A DNA stretch of 64,000 bases from Candidatus Saccharibacteria bacterium. Lineage in GTDB: Bacteria > Patescibacteriota > Saccharimonadia > Saccharimonadales > Saccharimonadaceae. Positions 36,028 to 43,840 of this stretch are shown here, piece by piece. A program made the position numbers and the translations under genes. The notes under the pieces were generated by a model. That model searched no databases and was not told the origin of the DNA. It worked only from the letters and a program-made list of their open reading frames with translations. The stretch covers positions 62,001 through 126,000 of the forward strand of contig CP066696.1 of NCBI GenBank assembly GCA_016432585.1, given 5' to 3'. Position 1 is the first letter of the stretch, and the number at the start of each line of letters is the position of its first letter.

Positions 36028-36657
36028 TTATGAAACGGCAATTTCGGGAGCGTTATCGAGTGATTGCCAAACATACCAGCTTGCAACCGATTGGTAGGGG
36101 TGCCAGCTGTTTTTTGTGGCAATGTCGGCAACCTCTTGCGGAGTGGGGACGTGATCAAGCCCGTAGAGCTTTTGTACGCCATTGCGAATGCCTAAATCGC
36201 CTATAGGTAGCACGTCAAGGCGTGCCATGCAGAACATAAGGAACATATGTACCGTCCATTCACCGATACCCTTCACGGTGGTGAGCTGGGCGATAATCTC
36301 TTCGTTTGTCATTGTGTCGATTGCGTCAAAACGAACAGTACCGTCGAGTATGTGCTGTGCTAAATCTTGAACGTAGCGTGCTTTTGGGCGTGACAAACCG
36401 ACGCTTCGAAGCTCCTCGATATCTTTTTGAAGGATTTGCTGCGGCGATGGAAAGCTGCCATCGAACAAATCTTTAAACCGCTTTTCGATTGAGGCTGCGG
36501 CCTTGACGCTAAGCTGCTGGCTAATAATACTATCAACGAGCGTTTCGTAGTAGTCGGTGTGCTTTTTAAAACTAGGAAGCGGTGAACGCGCAATAACGGG
36601 CGCTAGGGTTTTGTCGTGCGTGCGCAAATAATCGGCCGCTTGCTGAAGTTGGTTCAT
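36028..36657 (-). CDS. DNA-3-methyladenine glycosylase, AlkA-like
   Basis: A 209-residue HhH-GPD DNA glycosylase. The helix-hairpin-helix appears as TVKGIGEWTVHMF near residue 125, followed by the catalytic Asp in DVLPIGDLGIRNG, typical of the AlkA/MAG family that removes alkylated purines. The N-terminal TBP-like domain of E. coli AlkA is missing, as in many short bacterial members. Its start is four bases after the preceding stop with a GAGGA site; third gene of the msrA operon. Confidence 0.9.
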   Translation of the reverse strand: MNQLQQAADYLRTHDKTLAPVIARSPLPSFKKHTDYYETLVDSIISQQLSVKAAASIEKRFKDLFDGSFPSPQQILQKDIEELRSVGLSRPKARYVQDLAQHILDGTVRFDAIDTMTNEEIIAQLTTVKGIGEWTVHMFLMFCMARLDVLPIGDLGIRNGVQKLYGLDHVPTPQEVADIATKNSWHPYQSVASWYVWQSLDNAPEIAVS

Positions 36658-36660
36658 GTA

Positions 36661-37290
36661 CTATATTTCCTCGGTAGATTCTATACGGTGATAGTCAACG
36701 CCACATTCTTTTGCCATCCAGTTAATATGATCGTCGGTGACTTCTTTTCCTTCGGCCGATAGGATTGCATCGTGCGTAGGGAACGCGAATCGAGGCCGTA
36801 CCTCTGCCAAATAATCCATTGCTTCGCCAACCTTTAGCCAAGGAGCGCTTGCTGGAAGCGCCAATGTATCAACCGAAAAAGGCGGAACGGTAAATGAATC
36901 GCCTGGATAAAAGAGAAGGTCGTTTATGAGGACTGAAAGGTTGTCCGTAACCGGGATGCTTGGGTGGAGTAGTGAATGTTTGCCGGCCAGGAACCGCATC
37001 GTAAATGGCCCGACGTTTTCGGTGGTGTCTTCGGTGATAGACACTGCTTGGAATGTTTCTATCTTTGCAGTAACAGTGGCGGGCGCGTAAATAATAGCAT
37101 CTGGATTCTCGTTTATAATCGAGGCAACTAGTTCTGGGTCGAAGTGATCAAAGTGATCATGTGTAACAATGATCGCCACGACATGTTCGGGCGCGATAAA
37201 ATCCGTGGCAAACGCACCGGGATCAACGACAATAACTTGATTGTCTTTCTCTAGGGTAAAACAGGCGTGTTCGTATTTGGTAAGTTTCAT
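36661..37290 (-). CDS. Metallo-beta-lactamase-fold hydrolase (UlaG/YtkL-like)
   Basis: A 209-residue protein of the metal-dependent hydrolase superfamily. Metal ligands are seen in VTHDHFDHFD (HxHxDH motif) near residue 50, GKHS near 103, PGDSF near 132 and the late PTHDA near 178. The family is widespread and mostly of unknown substrate (YtkL/UlaG-like). Start at 37290 is backed by AAAGGAGG five bases upstream and overlaps the msrA stop by one base. Confidence 0.85.
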   Translation of the reverse strand: MKLTKYEHACFTLEKDNQVIVVDPGAFATDFIAPEHVVAIIVTHDHFDHFDPELVASIINENPDAIIYAPATVTAKIETFQAVSITEDTTENVGPFTMRFLAGKHSLLHPSIPVTDNLSVLINDLLFYPGDSFTVPPFSVDTLALPASAPWLKVGEAMDYLAEVRPRFAFPTHDAILSAEGKEVTDDHINWMAKECGVDYHRIESTEEI

Positions 37291-37814
37291 TATTCCTCCT
37301 TTAGCCACTGCGAGAACGCGGCGCGGGCCTTGGCTATTTTTGGCTCGATAATAATTGAGCAGTAGCCGGCCGCCGGGTTTTTATTAAAGTAATCTTGGTG
37401 CTCATCCTCGGCGATGAAAAATGTTTCTAAAGGTTCTATTTGAGTGACAATCGTGCCTTCCCAGATCTTTTCCCCGCGCTTGAACGCTGCGTGAAATTCT
37501 TTCATTTGAGCATCGCTGTCGTAGAACATTACCGAGCGGTACTGCGTGCCGACGTCGTTGCCCTGACGGTTGAGGGTGGTAGGGTTGTGTATCAGAAAGT
37601 AAATATCAAGGATTGTTTTTGCCGGAATAATTGTTTCATCAAAGGTAACTCTTACTACTTCGGCGTAACCTGTTTCGCCAGTTGCTACCCTGTAGTAGTT
37701 GGCCGGTCCTTCGCCACCAGCATAGCCAGCCTCTACTTTTGTTACGCCCTTAACTCTGCGATACACCGCGTCGAGGCACCAAAAGCATCCGCCGCCAAGT
37801 ACGTAACTCGTCAT
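37290..37814 (-). CDS. msrA: Peptide methionine sulfoxide reductase A
   Basis: A 174-residue MsrA. The active-site GGGCFWCLDAVYRRVKGV (reduced to GCFWC) is at the N-terminus and the GYAGG and AEVVRVTFDE segments follow. It repairs methionine S-sulfoxides in proteins. The ATG at 37814 lies six bases after TATACT and has no ribosome binding site, so the mRNA is probably leaderless. It heads an operon with the hydrolase and the AlkA-like gene, a repair and stress-defence set, and is divergent from the MutY-like gene. Confidence 0.95.
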   Translation of the reverse strand: MTSYVLGGGCFWCLDAVYRRVKGVTKVEAGYAGGEGPANYYRVATGETGYAEVVRVTFDETIIPAKTILDIYFLIHNPTTLNRQGNDVGTQYRSVMFYDSDAQMKEFHAAFKRGEKIWEGTIVTQIEPLETFFIAEDEHQDYFNKNPAAGYCSIIIEPKIAKARAAFSQWLKEE

Positions 37815-37820
37815 GCTTCT

Positions 37821-37830
37821 AGTATACAAT
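37821..37830. promoter_or_regulatory. Overlapping divergent -10 boxes of msrA and mutY-like gene
   Basis: TACAAT (37825-37830, plus) and TATACT (37826-37821, minus) share two bases. Each lies exactly six bases from a start codon, GTG 37837 and ATG 37814. One 24-base gap thus holds both promoters, and both mRNAs should be leaderless. Confidence 0.55.
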
Positions 37831-37836
37831 ATATAG

Positions 37837-38637
37837 GTGAATACGAACGATTTTCAGGAGCTATTGTGGCAGCAAGGGCGCGATTTATACCGAACAATGC
37901 CATGGCGTGAAGATACGCGACCATATTACATTCTTGTCAGCGAACTCATGTTGCAGCAAACGCAGGTAGATAGAGTAATTCCTAAATTCGAAGCGTTTAT
38001 AAAGGCATTTCCAAGCGAGCAAGAGCTAGCAGGTGCCTCGCTGGCTGATGTTTTGAAGTTATGGAGTGGACTTGGCTATAATCGGCGCGCAAAATATCTG
38101 CACGATGCAGCAAAAAAGATTGTGAATGAGCTTGGTGGGGAGTTTCCTAATACGAAAGAGGGGCTATTGGCGCTGCCCGGCGTCGGTCCGGGAACCGCTG
38201 GGGCGATTGCGGTTTATGCGTATAACCTGCCAGTGGCATTTATCGAGACAAACGTTCGAACCGTTTATTTTCATCATTTTTTTAAAGAAGGCGAGCTCGT
38301 GACAGATAAAGAACTGTCTAAGGTGGTTGAGGCAACTCTCGACCGCGAGCACCCGCGTGAGTTTTACTGGGCAATTATGGATTACGGTACATGGCTAAAA
38401 AAGAACGGCACAGGGCGTATTGCGCAGAGCCACCATTATAAAAAACAGTCGCCGTTAAAAGGGAGTGTGCGCGAGGTTCGCGGGCAAATAATCAAGGTGC
38501 TGACAGAGGGTGACAAGACGCGAACTCAACTGGAAGATTACTTTAAGAGCGACAGCCGGCTTGAGTCGGCGCTTGCCGGGCTTTTACGTGAGGGCCTGGT
38601 TATGGAAAATGAGGGCGTTTTGCATTTGACCAAATAG
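37837..38637 (+). CDS. MutY-like DNA glycosylase lacking the iron-sulfur cluster
   Basis: A 266-residue HhH-GPD glycosylase resembling MutY, which excises adenine opposite 8-oxoguanine. MPWREDTRPYYILVSELMLQQT (shortened) gives the QQTQV catalytic region with Glu, and LPGVGPGTAGAIAVYAY is the HhH. The catalytic Asp position of MutY (LDGNV) reads IETNV, with Glu instead. The C-x6-C-x2-C-x5-C cluster after the MDYG segment is absent, as is the C-terminal Nudix-like domain; a short winged-helix-like tail follows. Clusterless MutY proteins are known in other bacteria. GTG start, probably leaderless. Confidence 0.78.
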   Translation: MNTNDFQELLWQQGRDLYRTMPWREDTRPYYILVSELMLQQTQVDRVIPKFEAFIKAFPSEQELAGASLADVLKLWSGLGYNRRAKYLHDAAKKIVNELGGEFPNTKEGLLALPGVGPGTAGAIAVYAYNLPVAFIETNVRTVYFHHFFKEGELVTDKELSKVVEATLDREHPREFYWAIMDYGTWLKKNGTGRIAQSHHYKKQSPLKGSVREVRGQIIKVLTEGDKTRTQLEDYFKSDSRLESALAGLLREGLVMENEGVLHLTK

Positions 38638-38649
38638 GTGCATCCGTTG

Positions 38650-38655
38650 GATAAT
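38650..38655 (+). promoter_or_regulatory. -10 box of secreted-protein gene (near-leaderless)
   Basis: GATAAT preceded directly by TG ends eight bases before ATG 38664. No ribosome binding site intervenes. Confidence 0.35.
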
Positions 38656-38663
38656 AGAAGAAC

Positions 38664-39200
38664 ATGAAACGTTTTCTCATTATTATTGCTGCATTCGCCG
38701 TTACTGTAGCGGGAAGTTTTGCTGCTATGCAGTCGACGGCAAGTGCTGAAGATGTGCTCATGACTGAAGCGCATATTGCTCGAATTCGCGCTAACTGTGT
38801 CGATGCGCAATCGTCGCTTCGGCAGCTGCACGCCAGTGACGCTCTGCTGCGTGTTAACCGCGGTCAGGTTTACGAGTCGATGTCGACAAAGCTAATGGCG
38901 ACATTTAATAGCCGTGTGGCGTTGAACCGTTTGGATGGCTTAAAGCTCGTATCGATTGCCGCGCAGTACGAAACGCAGCTTATGAACTTTCGTCAGAATT
39001 ATCAAAGCTACGAAGAATCTATGTCCGGGCTTTTGAAACTCAATTGTATCAATCAGCCCGTTGCGTTTTACGATAGTGTGGCAGCAACCCGCGCGATGCG
39101 CAAAAAAGTTCACGATTCGACGCTGTCGCTACATAAGACGATCCGTGACTACAAAAATGAATTTGAACTTTTTGCAAAGCAGTTTGAGGGAGTGAAGTGA
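38664..39200 (+). CDS. Secreted helical protein, unknown
   Basis: A 178-residue exported protein. Signal peptide residues 1-29 (MKRFLIIIAAFAVTVAGSFA, then TASAE). The mature part is largely helical and contains two Cys (RANCVDAQ near 43 and LKLNCINQP near 127) that could form a disulfide. I recognise no family. Its stop overlaps the next gene's start, so the pair act together; both carry exported domains. Confidence 0.65.
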   Translation: MKRFLIIIAAFAVTVAGSFAAMQSTASAEDVLMTEAHIARIRANCVDAQSSLRQLHASDALLRVNRGQVYESMSTKLMATFNSRVALNRLDGLKLVSIAAQYETQLMNFRQNYQSYEESMSGLLKLNCINQPVAFYDSVAATRAMRKKVHDSTLSLHKTIRDYKNEFELFAKQFEGVK

Positions 39201-39553
39201 TGAGTGAAGAGCAGCCTGAAAACCATGGTATTATTTCGCAGCATCGCTTTATGCTTTTGATCGGCCTAACGATTATGATTTCGGTATTTTTGGTGGGCGT
39301 TGCATTGGCGCTATATGCAAGCAGTGGCGCAGCTCAGCTAGATTTGAGTCGCCCGGGCTATGTGTCGGTGCGCGACCAAGCTCAGCGTTCGAATAGCTTT
39401 GATGGCTTCTCTGCTAGTGGGACGCTTGATAAAGCGGCTATCGACGAATTTCGAACCATGTATACTCAGCAGCAAGAAAACGCTACGAATGTCGATAGTT
39501 TCGCAGGTGATGTCATGAGCGACAAGTCGCTATCGATCGACGCGCCTAAATAG
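39200..39553 (+). CDS. Single-pass membrane protein, unknown
   Basis: A 117-residue protein with one membrane helix (about 18-40, FMLLIGLTIMISVFLVGVALAL) and an acidic, Ser-rich outer part. ATG at 39200 overlaps the previous TGA and follows GGGAG. It has no recognised domain. Convergent with mscS with no spare bases and no terminator between them. Confidence 0.6.
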   Translation: MSEEQPENHGIISQHRFMLLIGLTIMISVFLVGVALALYASSGAAQLDLSRPGYVSVRDQAQRSNSFDGFSASGTLDKAAIDEFRTMYTQQQENATNVDSFAGDVMSDKSLSIDAPK

Positions 39554-40408
39554 CTACTTTCGGCGAGCTGCGGCTGGTCCTGGCATTGCTGGATATGCTG
39601 TACCAAGTTCGATTTTGCGGTCTTCAAATTCGGCCAATAGGCGACGACGCATTTCAGCCGTAACGGCCCATTGATCCGAGGGCTGTGTTTTTCCTGCAAT
39701 AAGTAGAGTAACGCCGCCAGAGGTAAACTCTGTAATAGAGACAAATGCTGGCGCTTCGATGATTTTCTTGGCCCATTTTTTCTCTGCTGTTAGCTTTTCG
39801 CCAATCTCGTTGATAAGGATCGAAACATCATCGACATCGGTTGCCGGATGAAGCGTAATAAAGAAGCGCGCCATGCTGTAGCCCATGGTCTTATTAATAA
39901 CGTGTTGAATCATGCCGTTTGGAAAATAATGAACGTTTCCATCGGCGTCACGAATAACTGTCGAGCGTGCGCCGATGCGTTCCACGGTGCCACTAAACCC
40001 TTCGATATCAACGATATCACCAACCCGGTATTGGTTTTCGGAAATAATAAACAAGCCCGAGATAAAATCTTGAACAAGCGACTGCGCGCCAAAACCAAGT
40101 GCGACACCTATAATACCAGCGCTTGCAAAGAGCGGCGCAAGGCTGACATCCGGAAAAAGCTGCCACATGATTATCAGTGCGGCAATGGTAATAATAAGCA
40201 CGCGCCACATCGTCTTAAAAAGTCCGGTGAGTGTGTTGTGTCGTTTTTCGATATCCTTTGCGTTCCAGCTATGCCGGGTGGCGGTGAGTGTGCGCTTAAC
40301 AACGCTTCCCATGAACATTGCGCCAACGTAATAGAATATGCCTGCAACGAGAATAGTGAGGGCGGCTTTGCCTCCGTAAATTGACAGCCAGTTTAGTACA
40401 GAATCCAT
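39554..40408 (-). CDS. mscS: Small-conductance mechanosensitive channel
   Basis: A 284-residue MscS-family channel protecting against osmotic downshock. Two or three N-terminal helices lead to the pore helix region ASAGIIGVALGFGAQSLVQDF, the Gly/Ala-rich TM3 signature. The VEGFSGTVERIGARSTVIRD-type beta domain follows (IEGFSGTVERIG here). The start at 40408 lies seven bases after TATACT in an extended -10 box, without a ribosome binding site, so it is likely leaderless. Confidence 0.93.
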   Translation of the reverse strand: MDSVLNWLSIYGGKAALTILVAGIFYYVGAMFMGSVVKRTLTATRHSWNAKDIEKRHNTLTGLFKTMWRVLIITIAALIIMWQLFPDVSLAPLFASAGIIGVALGFGAQSLVQDFISGLFIISENQYRVGDIVDIEGFSGTVERIGARSTVIRDADGNVHYFPNGMIQHVINKTMGYSMARFFITLHPATDVDDVSILINEIGEKLTAEKKWAKKIIEAPAFVSITEFTSGGVTLLIAGKTQPSDQWAVTAEMRRRLLAEFEDRKIELGTAYPAMPGPAAARRK

Positions 40409-40411
40409 ATG

Positions 40412-40424
40412 TGGTAGTATATCA
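40412..40424. promoter_or_regulatory. Overlapping divergent extended -10 boxes of mscS and trmB
   Basis: TGGTAGTAT (40412-40420, plus) and TGATATACT (40424-40416, minus) are both extended -10 elements and overlap by five bases. The whole intergenic region is 23 bases. Leader lengths would be about 0-1 base for mscS and about 5 for trmB. Confidence 0.55.
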
Positions 40425-40431
40425 TGTTGAC

Positions 40432-41103
40432 ATGACCCAATCGACCGCACCCCTGAATCCAGACGATTATATTATTACGAGAAAACGCAAAAAATATAAA
40501 TTTGCCAAGTTTTTTAATAATCCTTTTTGTTATGAAGTTGACGAGTGGCTGCCGCAAAAAGTAGATGTCCTTGAGATGGGGGCGGGCACGGGGCTATTTA
40601 GTGTTGCTATGGCGCAGGCAAGGGTTGCAAAGAAGTTTCTGGCGGTTGATGTAAAGGCCGATCGCTTGCAGGTGGGCGCGATAGCGGCAGAGGCGGCTGG
40701 TAGCAATAATCTTTATTTTTTGCGAGCACGCGCCGACCAATTGCCGGGTCTTATTGCGCTCGCGTCGCTTGAGGCGATATGGGTAACGTTTCCCGATCCT
40801 TTTCCAAAGCCTCGCCATGCCAAAAACCGCCTGACGTATCCTAAAGCACTTAAGATATATCAGTCGCTTCTCGCTCCGGGCGGTGCGCTCTACTTTAAGA
40901 CTGACGCCAAAAATCTATTCGACTGGAGCCTGGAACAATTAGTCGCGGAAGGGTGGCATATTACCGAGTTGAGTTTTGATCTTCATGATTCGAATCTTTC
41001 CGCCGAATACAAAATAAAAACAACATACGAAACACGCTACACTAGCGAAGGACTTGCAATCAACTTTGTGAAAGCGACGCCGCCTACTATAGTAGAAGCA
41101 TGA
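40432..41103 (+). CDS. trmB: tRNA (guanine-N7)-methyltransferase
   Basis: A 223-residue SAM-dependent enzyme that makes m7G46 in tRNA. LEMGAGTGLFSVAMA is the SAM-binding motif I, and TFPDPFPKPRHAKNRL is the TrmB signature (usually FPDPWPKKRHxKRR). The start is the ATG at 40432; the upstream TTG frame crosses the promoter. No Shine-Dalgarno sequence is present. Overlaps the MazG-like gene by four bases. Confidence 0.93.
   Translation: MTQSTAPLNPDDYIITRKRKKYKFAKFFNNPFCYEVDEWLPQKVDVLEMGAGTGLFSVAMAQARVAKKFLAVDVKADRLQVGAIAAEAAGSNNLYFLRARADQLPGLIALASLEAIWVTFPDPFPKPRHAKNRLTYPKALKIYQSLLAPGGALYFKTDAKNLFDWSLEQLVAEGWHITELSFDLHDSNLSAEYKIKTTYETRYTSEGLAINFVKATPPTIVEA
41088..41093 (+). promoter_or_regulatory. 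-10 box of MazG-like gene (leaderless, inside trmB)
   Basis: TATAGT ends six bases before ATG 41100, inside the 3' end of trmB. It would allow separate leaderless expression of the MazG-like gene. Confidence 0.35.
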
Positions 41104-41429
41104 ACTTAAACGATTACCAAACAGCGGCGCTTCGCACGGCTGCGCCAAAAGACAAAAACAACGAGATATTTCATTTGCTCCTTGGGCTTTGCGGCGAGGC
41201 GGGTGAAATCGCCGAAAAAGCCAAAAAGATCGTTCGTGACAAAGATAGCGATTTCTCGGCGTTAGACAAAGGCGATCTAACAAAAGAACTTGGGGACGTT
41301 CTTTGGTACGTTGCTGTTATTGCGGACCATTTTGATATTCCACTGGGCGAAGTCGGCGAGGCGAATATAGCAAAACTAGCAAGCCGTCAGCAGCGCAATC
41401 TTATTGGCGGTAGCGGCGATAACCGCTAG
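41100..41429 (+). CDS. MazG-like nucleotide pyrophosphohydrolase
   Basis: A 109-residue all-helical protein of the MazG/NTP-PPase superfamily. The GEAGEIAEKAKK segment near residue 38 supplies the EExxE-like metal site with the later ELGDVLWYVAVIAD near residue 63. Such enzymes hydrolyse non-canonical nucleoside triphosphates, a house-cleaning role shared with the Nudix hydrolase at 850. The stop overlaps the end of the convergent murC by four bases. Confidence 0.9.
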   Translation: MNLNDYQTAALRTAAPKDKNNEIFHLLLGLCGEAGEIAEKAKKIVRDKDSDFSALDKGDLTKELGDVLWYVAVIADHFDIPLGEVGEANIAKLASRQQRNLIGGSGDNR

Positions 41430-42679
41430 TTTTTGATATGGCTCCGTAGCCAGGCGTCGATACTACCGGCGCCCATTGCAAGCACCAAGTTCCCCTTGGC
41501 GCGGGCGTCTTCGATATGTTCCCATAGCGCATCGTCGAGCTCGGCTATCGTAATGACATCTTTGTTTGCTATGTCACGAATGAGATCGTCTGGCGTAAGA
41601 ATAGGAAGAGCGGGATCTTCGCGCGAAAGATACGTCGGGAGCCAAAACACTTCTTCGGCCAACATAAAGCAATCGGTATAGTGTGCCTTTATTTCGTGTT
41701 GGCGGACATTCTGGTGAGGTTGGTAAACAAGCGTGACATGCTCTGACAACTCGCGGGCCATTTGCAGGGTTGCGGCAATTTCGGAAGGATGATGACCGTA
41801 ATCGCTGTAGACGTTATCGGCAAGTTTTTCAAAGCGGCGGTCGGTTCCTGGAAACCTGCTAAGAATGTCGAGAGCGTTTTCGTTTGTTGTAAGGTGCAGG
41901 AATTCAAGGGCTTTCATGACAAGCGTTGCGTTGCGGCGGTTGTGCGCGCCTGCAAGGGGTATGTGTACTGCTTCGTTATCCTGCAGTGTCCAGCTGCGCA
42001 GCGGGGGGTTGCGGAATGCATTGCTGTCGTACTGCCACATTATCGTTTGGGTGGACTGCGTAATAAACTGCATGAACGCCTCCCGGTAGGCGCCCTCGGT
42101 AGGGTAGGTGTCCGGGTGATCATAACCTAACGATGTAATAAGAGCAACGTTTGGCGAAAAATGAAGAAAGTTTCGATCAAACTCGTCACATTCATACACA
42201 AAATATTCGCTGTCCGGGTTGTATTTGCCGCTGGGACCAAAGCTAAGGGTTGTTCCAACAGAGTAACTAACAGGAATCCCAAGCTCTTGGAGGGTCCATA
42301 TCATCATGCCGGTTGTGGTGGTTTTGCCGTGGGTGCCCGCAACGGCAATGAGCTTAAGATTCTTGTCGGCGATGATGTAAGTTAGTAGTTCGTCGCGCTT
42401 GGCGGTTTTTATGCCAAGCTGGCGTGCCAGAACAAGCTCTGGGTGATCTTTAGGAAGCGCCGATGTATACACGAACCAGTCAATCGGCTGTGATTCGTGG
42501 CACGATTGTAGAAACTCGCCGTCTTGCCCTATGTTCACAGGTATTCCACGGCTGCGTAGTTCGCGCGTGGTAAGGCTTTCGGTTCTATCGGATCCCTGAA
42601 CGCCATAGCCAGCGTCTTGGGCGATCTCGGCCAAGGGGCCAACACCGACTCCGCCAACGCCAGAAAAGTAAATATTCAT
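41426..42679 (-). CDS. murC: UDP-N-acetylmuramate-L-alanine ligase
   Basis: Adds L-alanine to UDP-MurNAc in peptidoglycan precursor synthesis. 417 residues, slightly shorter than typical MurC. GVGGVGVGPLAEIA is the N-terminal UDP-binding loop, AVAGTHGKTTTTGMM the ATP loop near residue 115, YECDEFDRNFL and AGAHNRRNATLV the Mur-ligase motifs. Mpl is homologous, but length and N-terminus fit MurC. The start follows an extended -10 box by six bases and has no ribosome binding site. Confidence 0.9.
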   Translation of the reverse strand: MNIYFSGVGGVGVGPLAEIAQDAGYGVQGSDRTESLTTRELRSRGIPVNIGQDGEFLQSCHESQPIDWFVYTSALPKDHPELVLARQLGIKTAKRDELLTYIIADKNLKLIAVAGTHGKTTTTGMMIWTLQELGIPVSYSVGTTLSFGPSGKYNPDSEYFVYECDEFDRNFLHFSPNVALITSLGYDHPDTYPTEGAYREAFMQFITQSTQTIMWQYDSNAFRNPPLRSWTLQDNEAVHIPLAGAHNRRNATLVMKALEFLHLTTNENALDILSRFPGTDRRFEKLADNVYSDYGHHPSEIAATLQMARELSEHVTLVYQPHQNVRQHEIKAHYTDCFMLAEEVFWLPTYLSREDPALPILTPDDLIRDIANKDVITIAELDDALWEHIEDARAKGNLVLAMGAGSIDAWLRSHIKN

Positions 42680-42685
42680 ACTGGT

Positions 42686-42694
42686 AGTATAGCA
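42686..42694 (-). promoter_or_regulatory. Extended -10 promoter of murC (leaderless)
   Basis: On the minus strand TGCTATACT ends six bases before the murC ATG at 42679. Confidence 0.55.
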
Positions 42695-42758
42695 CTTTAT
42701 TTTGGCTGTTAAATTGCGTCAAATGTGCGAGATATCTCCTTCAAACAAATACTGCTCA

Positions 42759-42767
42759 TGCTACAAT
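42759..42767 (+). promoter_or_regulatory. Extended -10 promoter
   Basis: TGCTACAAT. Predicted start near 42774, giving a short leader with GAGGTGGG before the GTG at 42800. Confidence 0.5.
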
Positions 42768-42799
42768 AATAGAAGTATCACGAGGTGGGATATTTTTCA

Positions 42800-43429
42800 G
42801 TGGCAGATAAAAGGCGAGTAAAACAGGGCATACGACAATTGCAGCGTATAAAAACGTGGCAATTACTTGTGTTGCTCGTGCTTTTTGGGTTCGTTACTGC
42901 GACCTTCCTTCGGCTCAATAATATCGGCATGGTGCAGCGACGCGATGCCGTGCTTGCGGCAGATAAAACGGGTGACGTGCAGGTTATGCAAAGCAGATTG
43001 TATGATTTACAACGATACGTCGCCGAGCACATGAACACCGACACGGGTGCATTTTACCTAGAGCAGCAATATCGCCGTGACGCACAAAAAGCGGTCGATG
43101 CAGCAAAGGATGATTCTAATCCCAACGGAAATATCAATGCCAAAGCCGAGGCTGTTTGTAAGCCACAATACACCGTGTGGTCGCCCGCCTACGTACAGTG
43201 TTTTACAGATGAGCTAGCGAAGTATCCGCCATCACCCGATCCCGCTCAGAATGTAACGCTTCCTAGCACTAATCTTTATCGCCACGATTTTGCTGGACCC
43301 CTTTGGTCGCCAGACTTTGCAGGCTGGTCGACGCTCCTATGTTTACTCATTCTTATCATGATTCTCTCGAGGTTAATCAGCTTGGGAATTCTTCATTTAC
43401 TTCTTAAACGACAGTACAGGGGTATTTAA
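42800..43429 (+). CDS. Membrane protein with large external domain, unknown
   Basis: About 209 residues from GTG 42800 (GTG 42785 is inside the ribosome binding site and unlikely). Two helices: about 18-36 (WQLLVLLVLFGFVTATFL) and 175-198, with an outer domain of about 140 residues between them. That domain has two Cys (AEAVCKPQ and AYVQCFTDE), placed to form a disulfide. I recognise no family. Possibly an envelope protein dependent on the DsbA/VKOR system. Confidence 0.65.
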   Translation: MADKRRVKQGIRQLQRIKTWQLLVLLVLFGFVTATFLRLNNIGMVQRRDAVLAADKTGDVQVMQSRLYDLQRYVAEHMNTDTGAFYLEQQYRRDAQKAVDAAKDDSNPNGNINAKAEAVCKPQYTVWSPAYVQCFTDELAKYPPSPDPAQNVTLPSTNLYRHDFAGPLWSPDFAGWSTLLCLLILIMILSRLISLGILHLLLKRQYRGI

Positions 43430-43432
43430 ATG

Positions 43433-43461
43433 TTGACAGCGCTACACGCACCAGGTACGCT
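43433..43461 (+). promoter_or_regulatory. Promoter of small conserved protein
   Basis: TTGACA (43433-43438), 17-base spacer, TACGCT (43456-43461), upstream of an AGGAGG ribosome binding site. Confidence 0.5.
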
Positions 43462-43497
43462 ATCAGAGTAAGACGCTAATAGGAGGTATAAGAACTT

Positions 43498-43704
43498 ATG
43501 GCTTACAAGCACACTAACTCGAAGGGTATTACTTACTACTTGCACAAGACTGAAGTCACACTGCGCGGTGGTAAGCCACAGACAATCTACTTCTTCGCAA
43601 AGGTAGAAAAGAACGCAAAGGGTGAACCTACCGATCTTCCAGAAGACCGCGAAGTCAAAGAAAACCCACGCAACGGTTTCCTTACTATCAGTAAGAAAAA
43701 ATAA
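43498..43704 (+). CDS. Small conserved basic protein, unknown
   Basis: A 68-residue basic protein: an early YYLHKTEVTLRGGKPQTIYFF strand pair (abridged), then LPEDREVKENPRNGFLTI and a KKK end. Short proteins with the pattern Y-Y-L-x-K-x-x-V-T-L-R-G-G-x-x-Q-x-I-Y-Y-F are common in Patescibacteria and Actinobacteria but have no known function. The strong AGGAGG site, promoter and terminator suggest a well expressed single gene. Confidence 0.78.
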   Translation: MAYKHTNSKGITYYLHKTEVTLRGGKPQTIYFFAKVEKNAKGEPTDLPEDREVKENPRNGFLTISKKK

Positions 43705-43760
43705 CTTGAAACACAAGCACGTTTGGTGATACAGTAGAATCAAACAAACAGGTGCCAACT

Positions 43761-43803
43761 GAGCCTCTGCGGGAACGAGCAATCGCCCCGAGGGGCTCTT
43801 TTG
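43761..43803 (+). terminator. Probable terminator
   Basis: GAGCC...GCGGG at the left pairs imperfectly with CCCCG...GGGGCTC at the right, followed by TTTT. It ends the 68-residue gene. Confidence 0.55.
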
Positions 43804-43825
43804 ATTGGCTTTTTAATGACGATTA

Positions 43826-43834
43826 TGCTATAAT
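43826..43834 (+). promoter_or_regulatory. Perfect extended -10 promoter (leaderless)
   Basis: TGCTATAAT followed by six bases (ATTTGT) and ATG 43841. The clearest example in the window of the leaderless layout. Confidence 0.65.
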
Positions 43835-43840
43835 ATTTGT

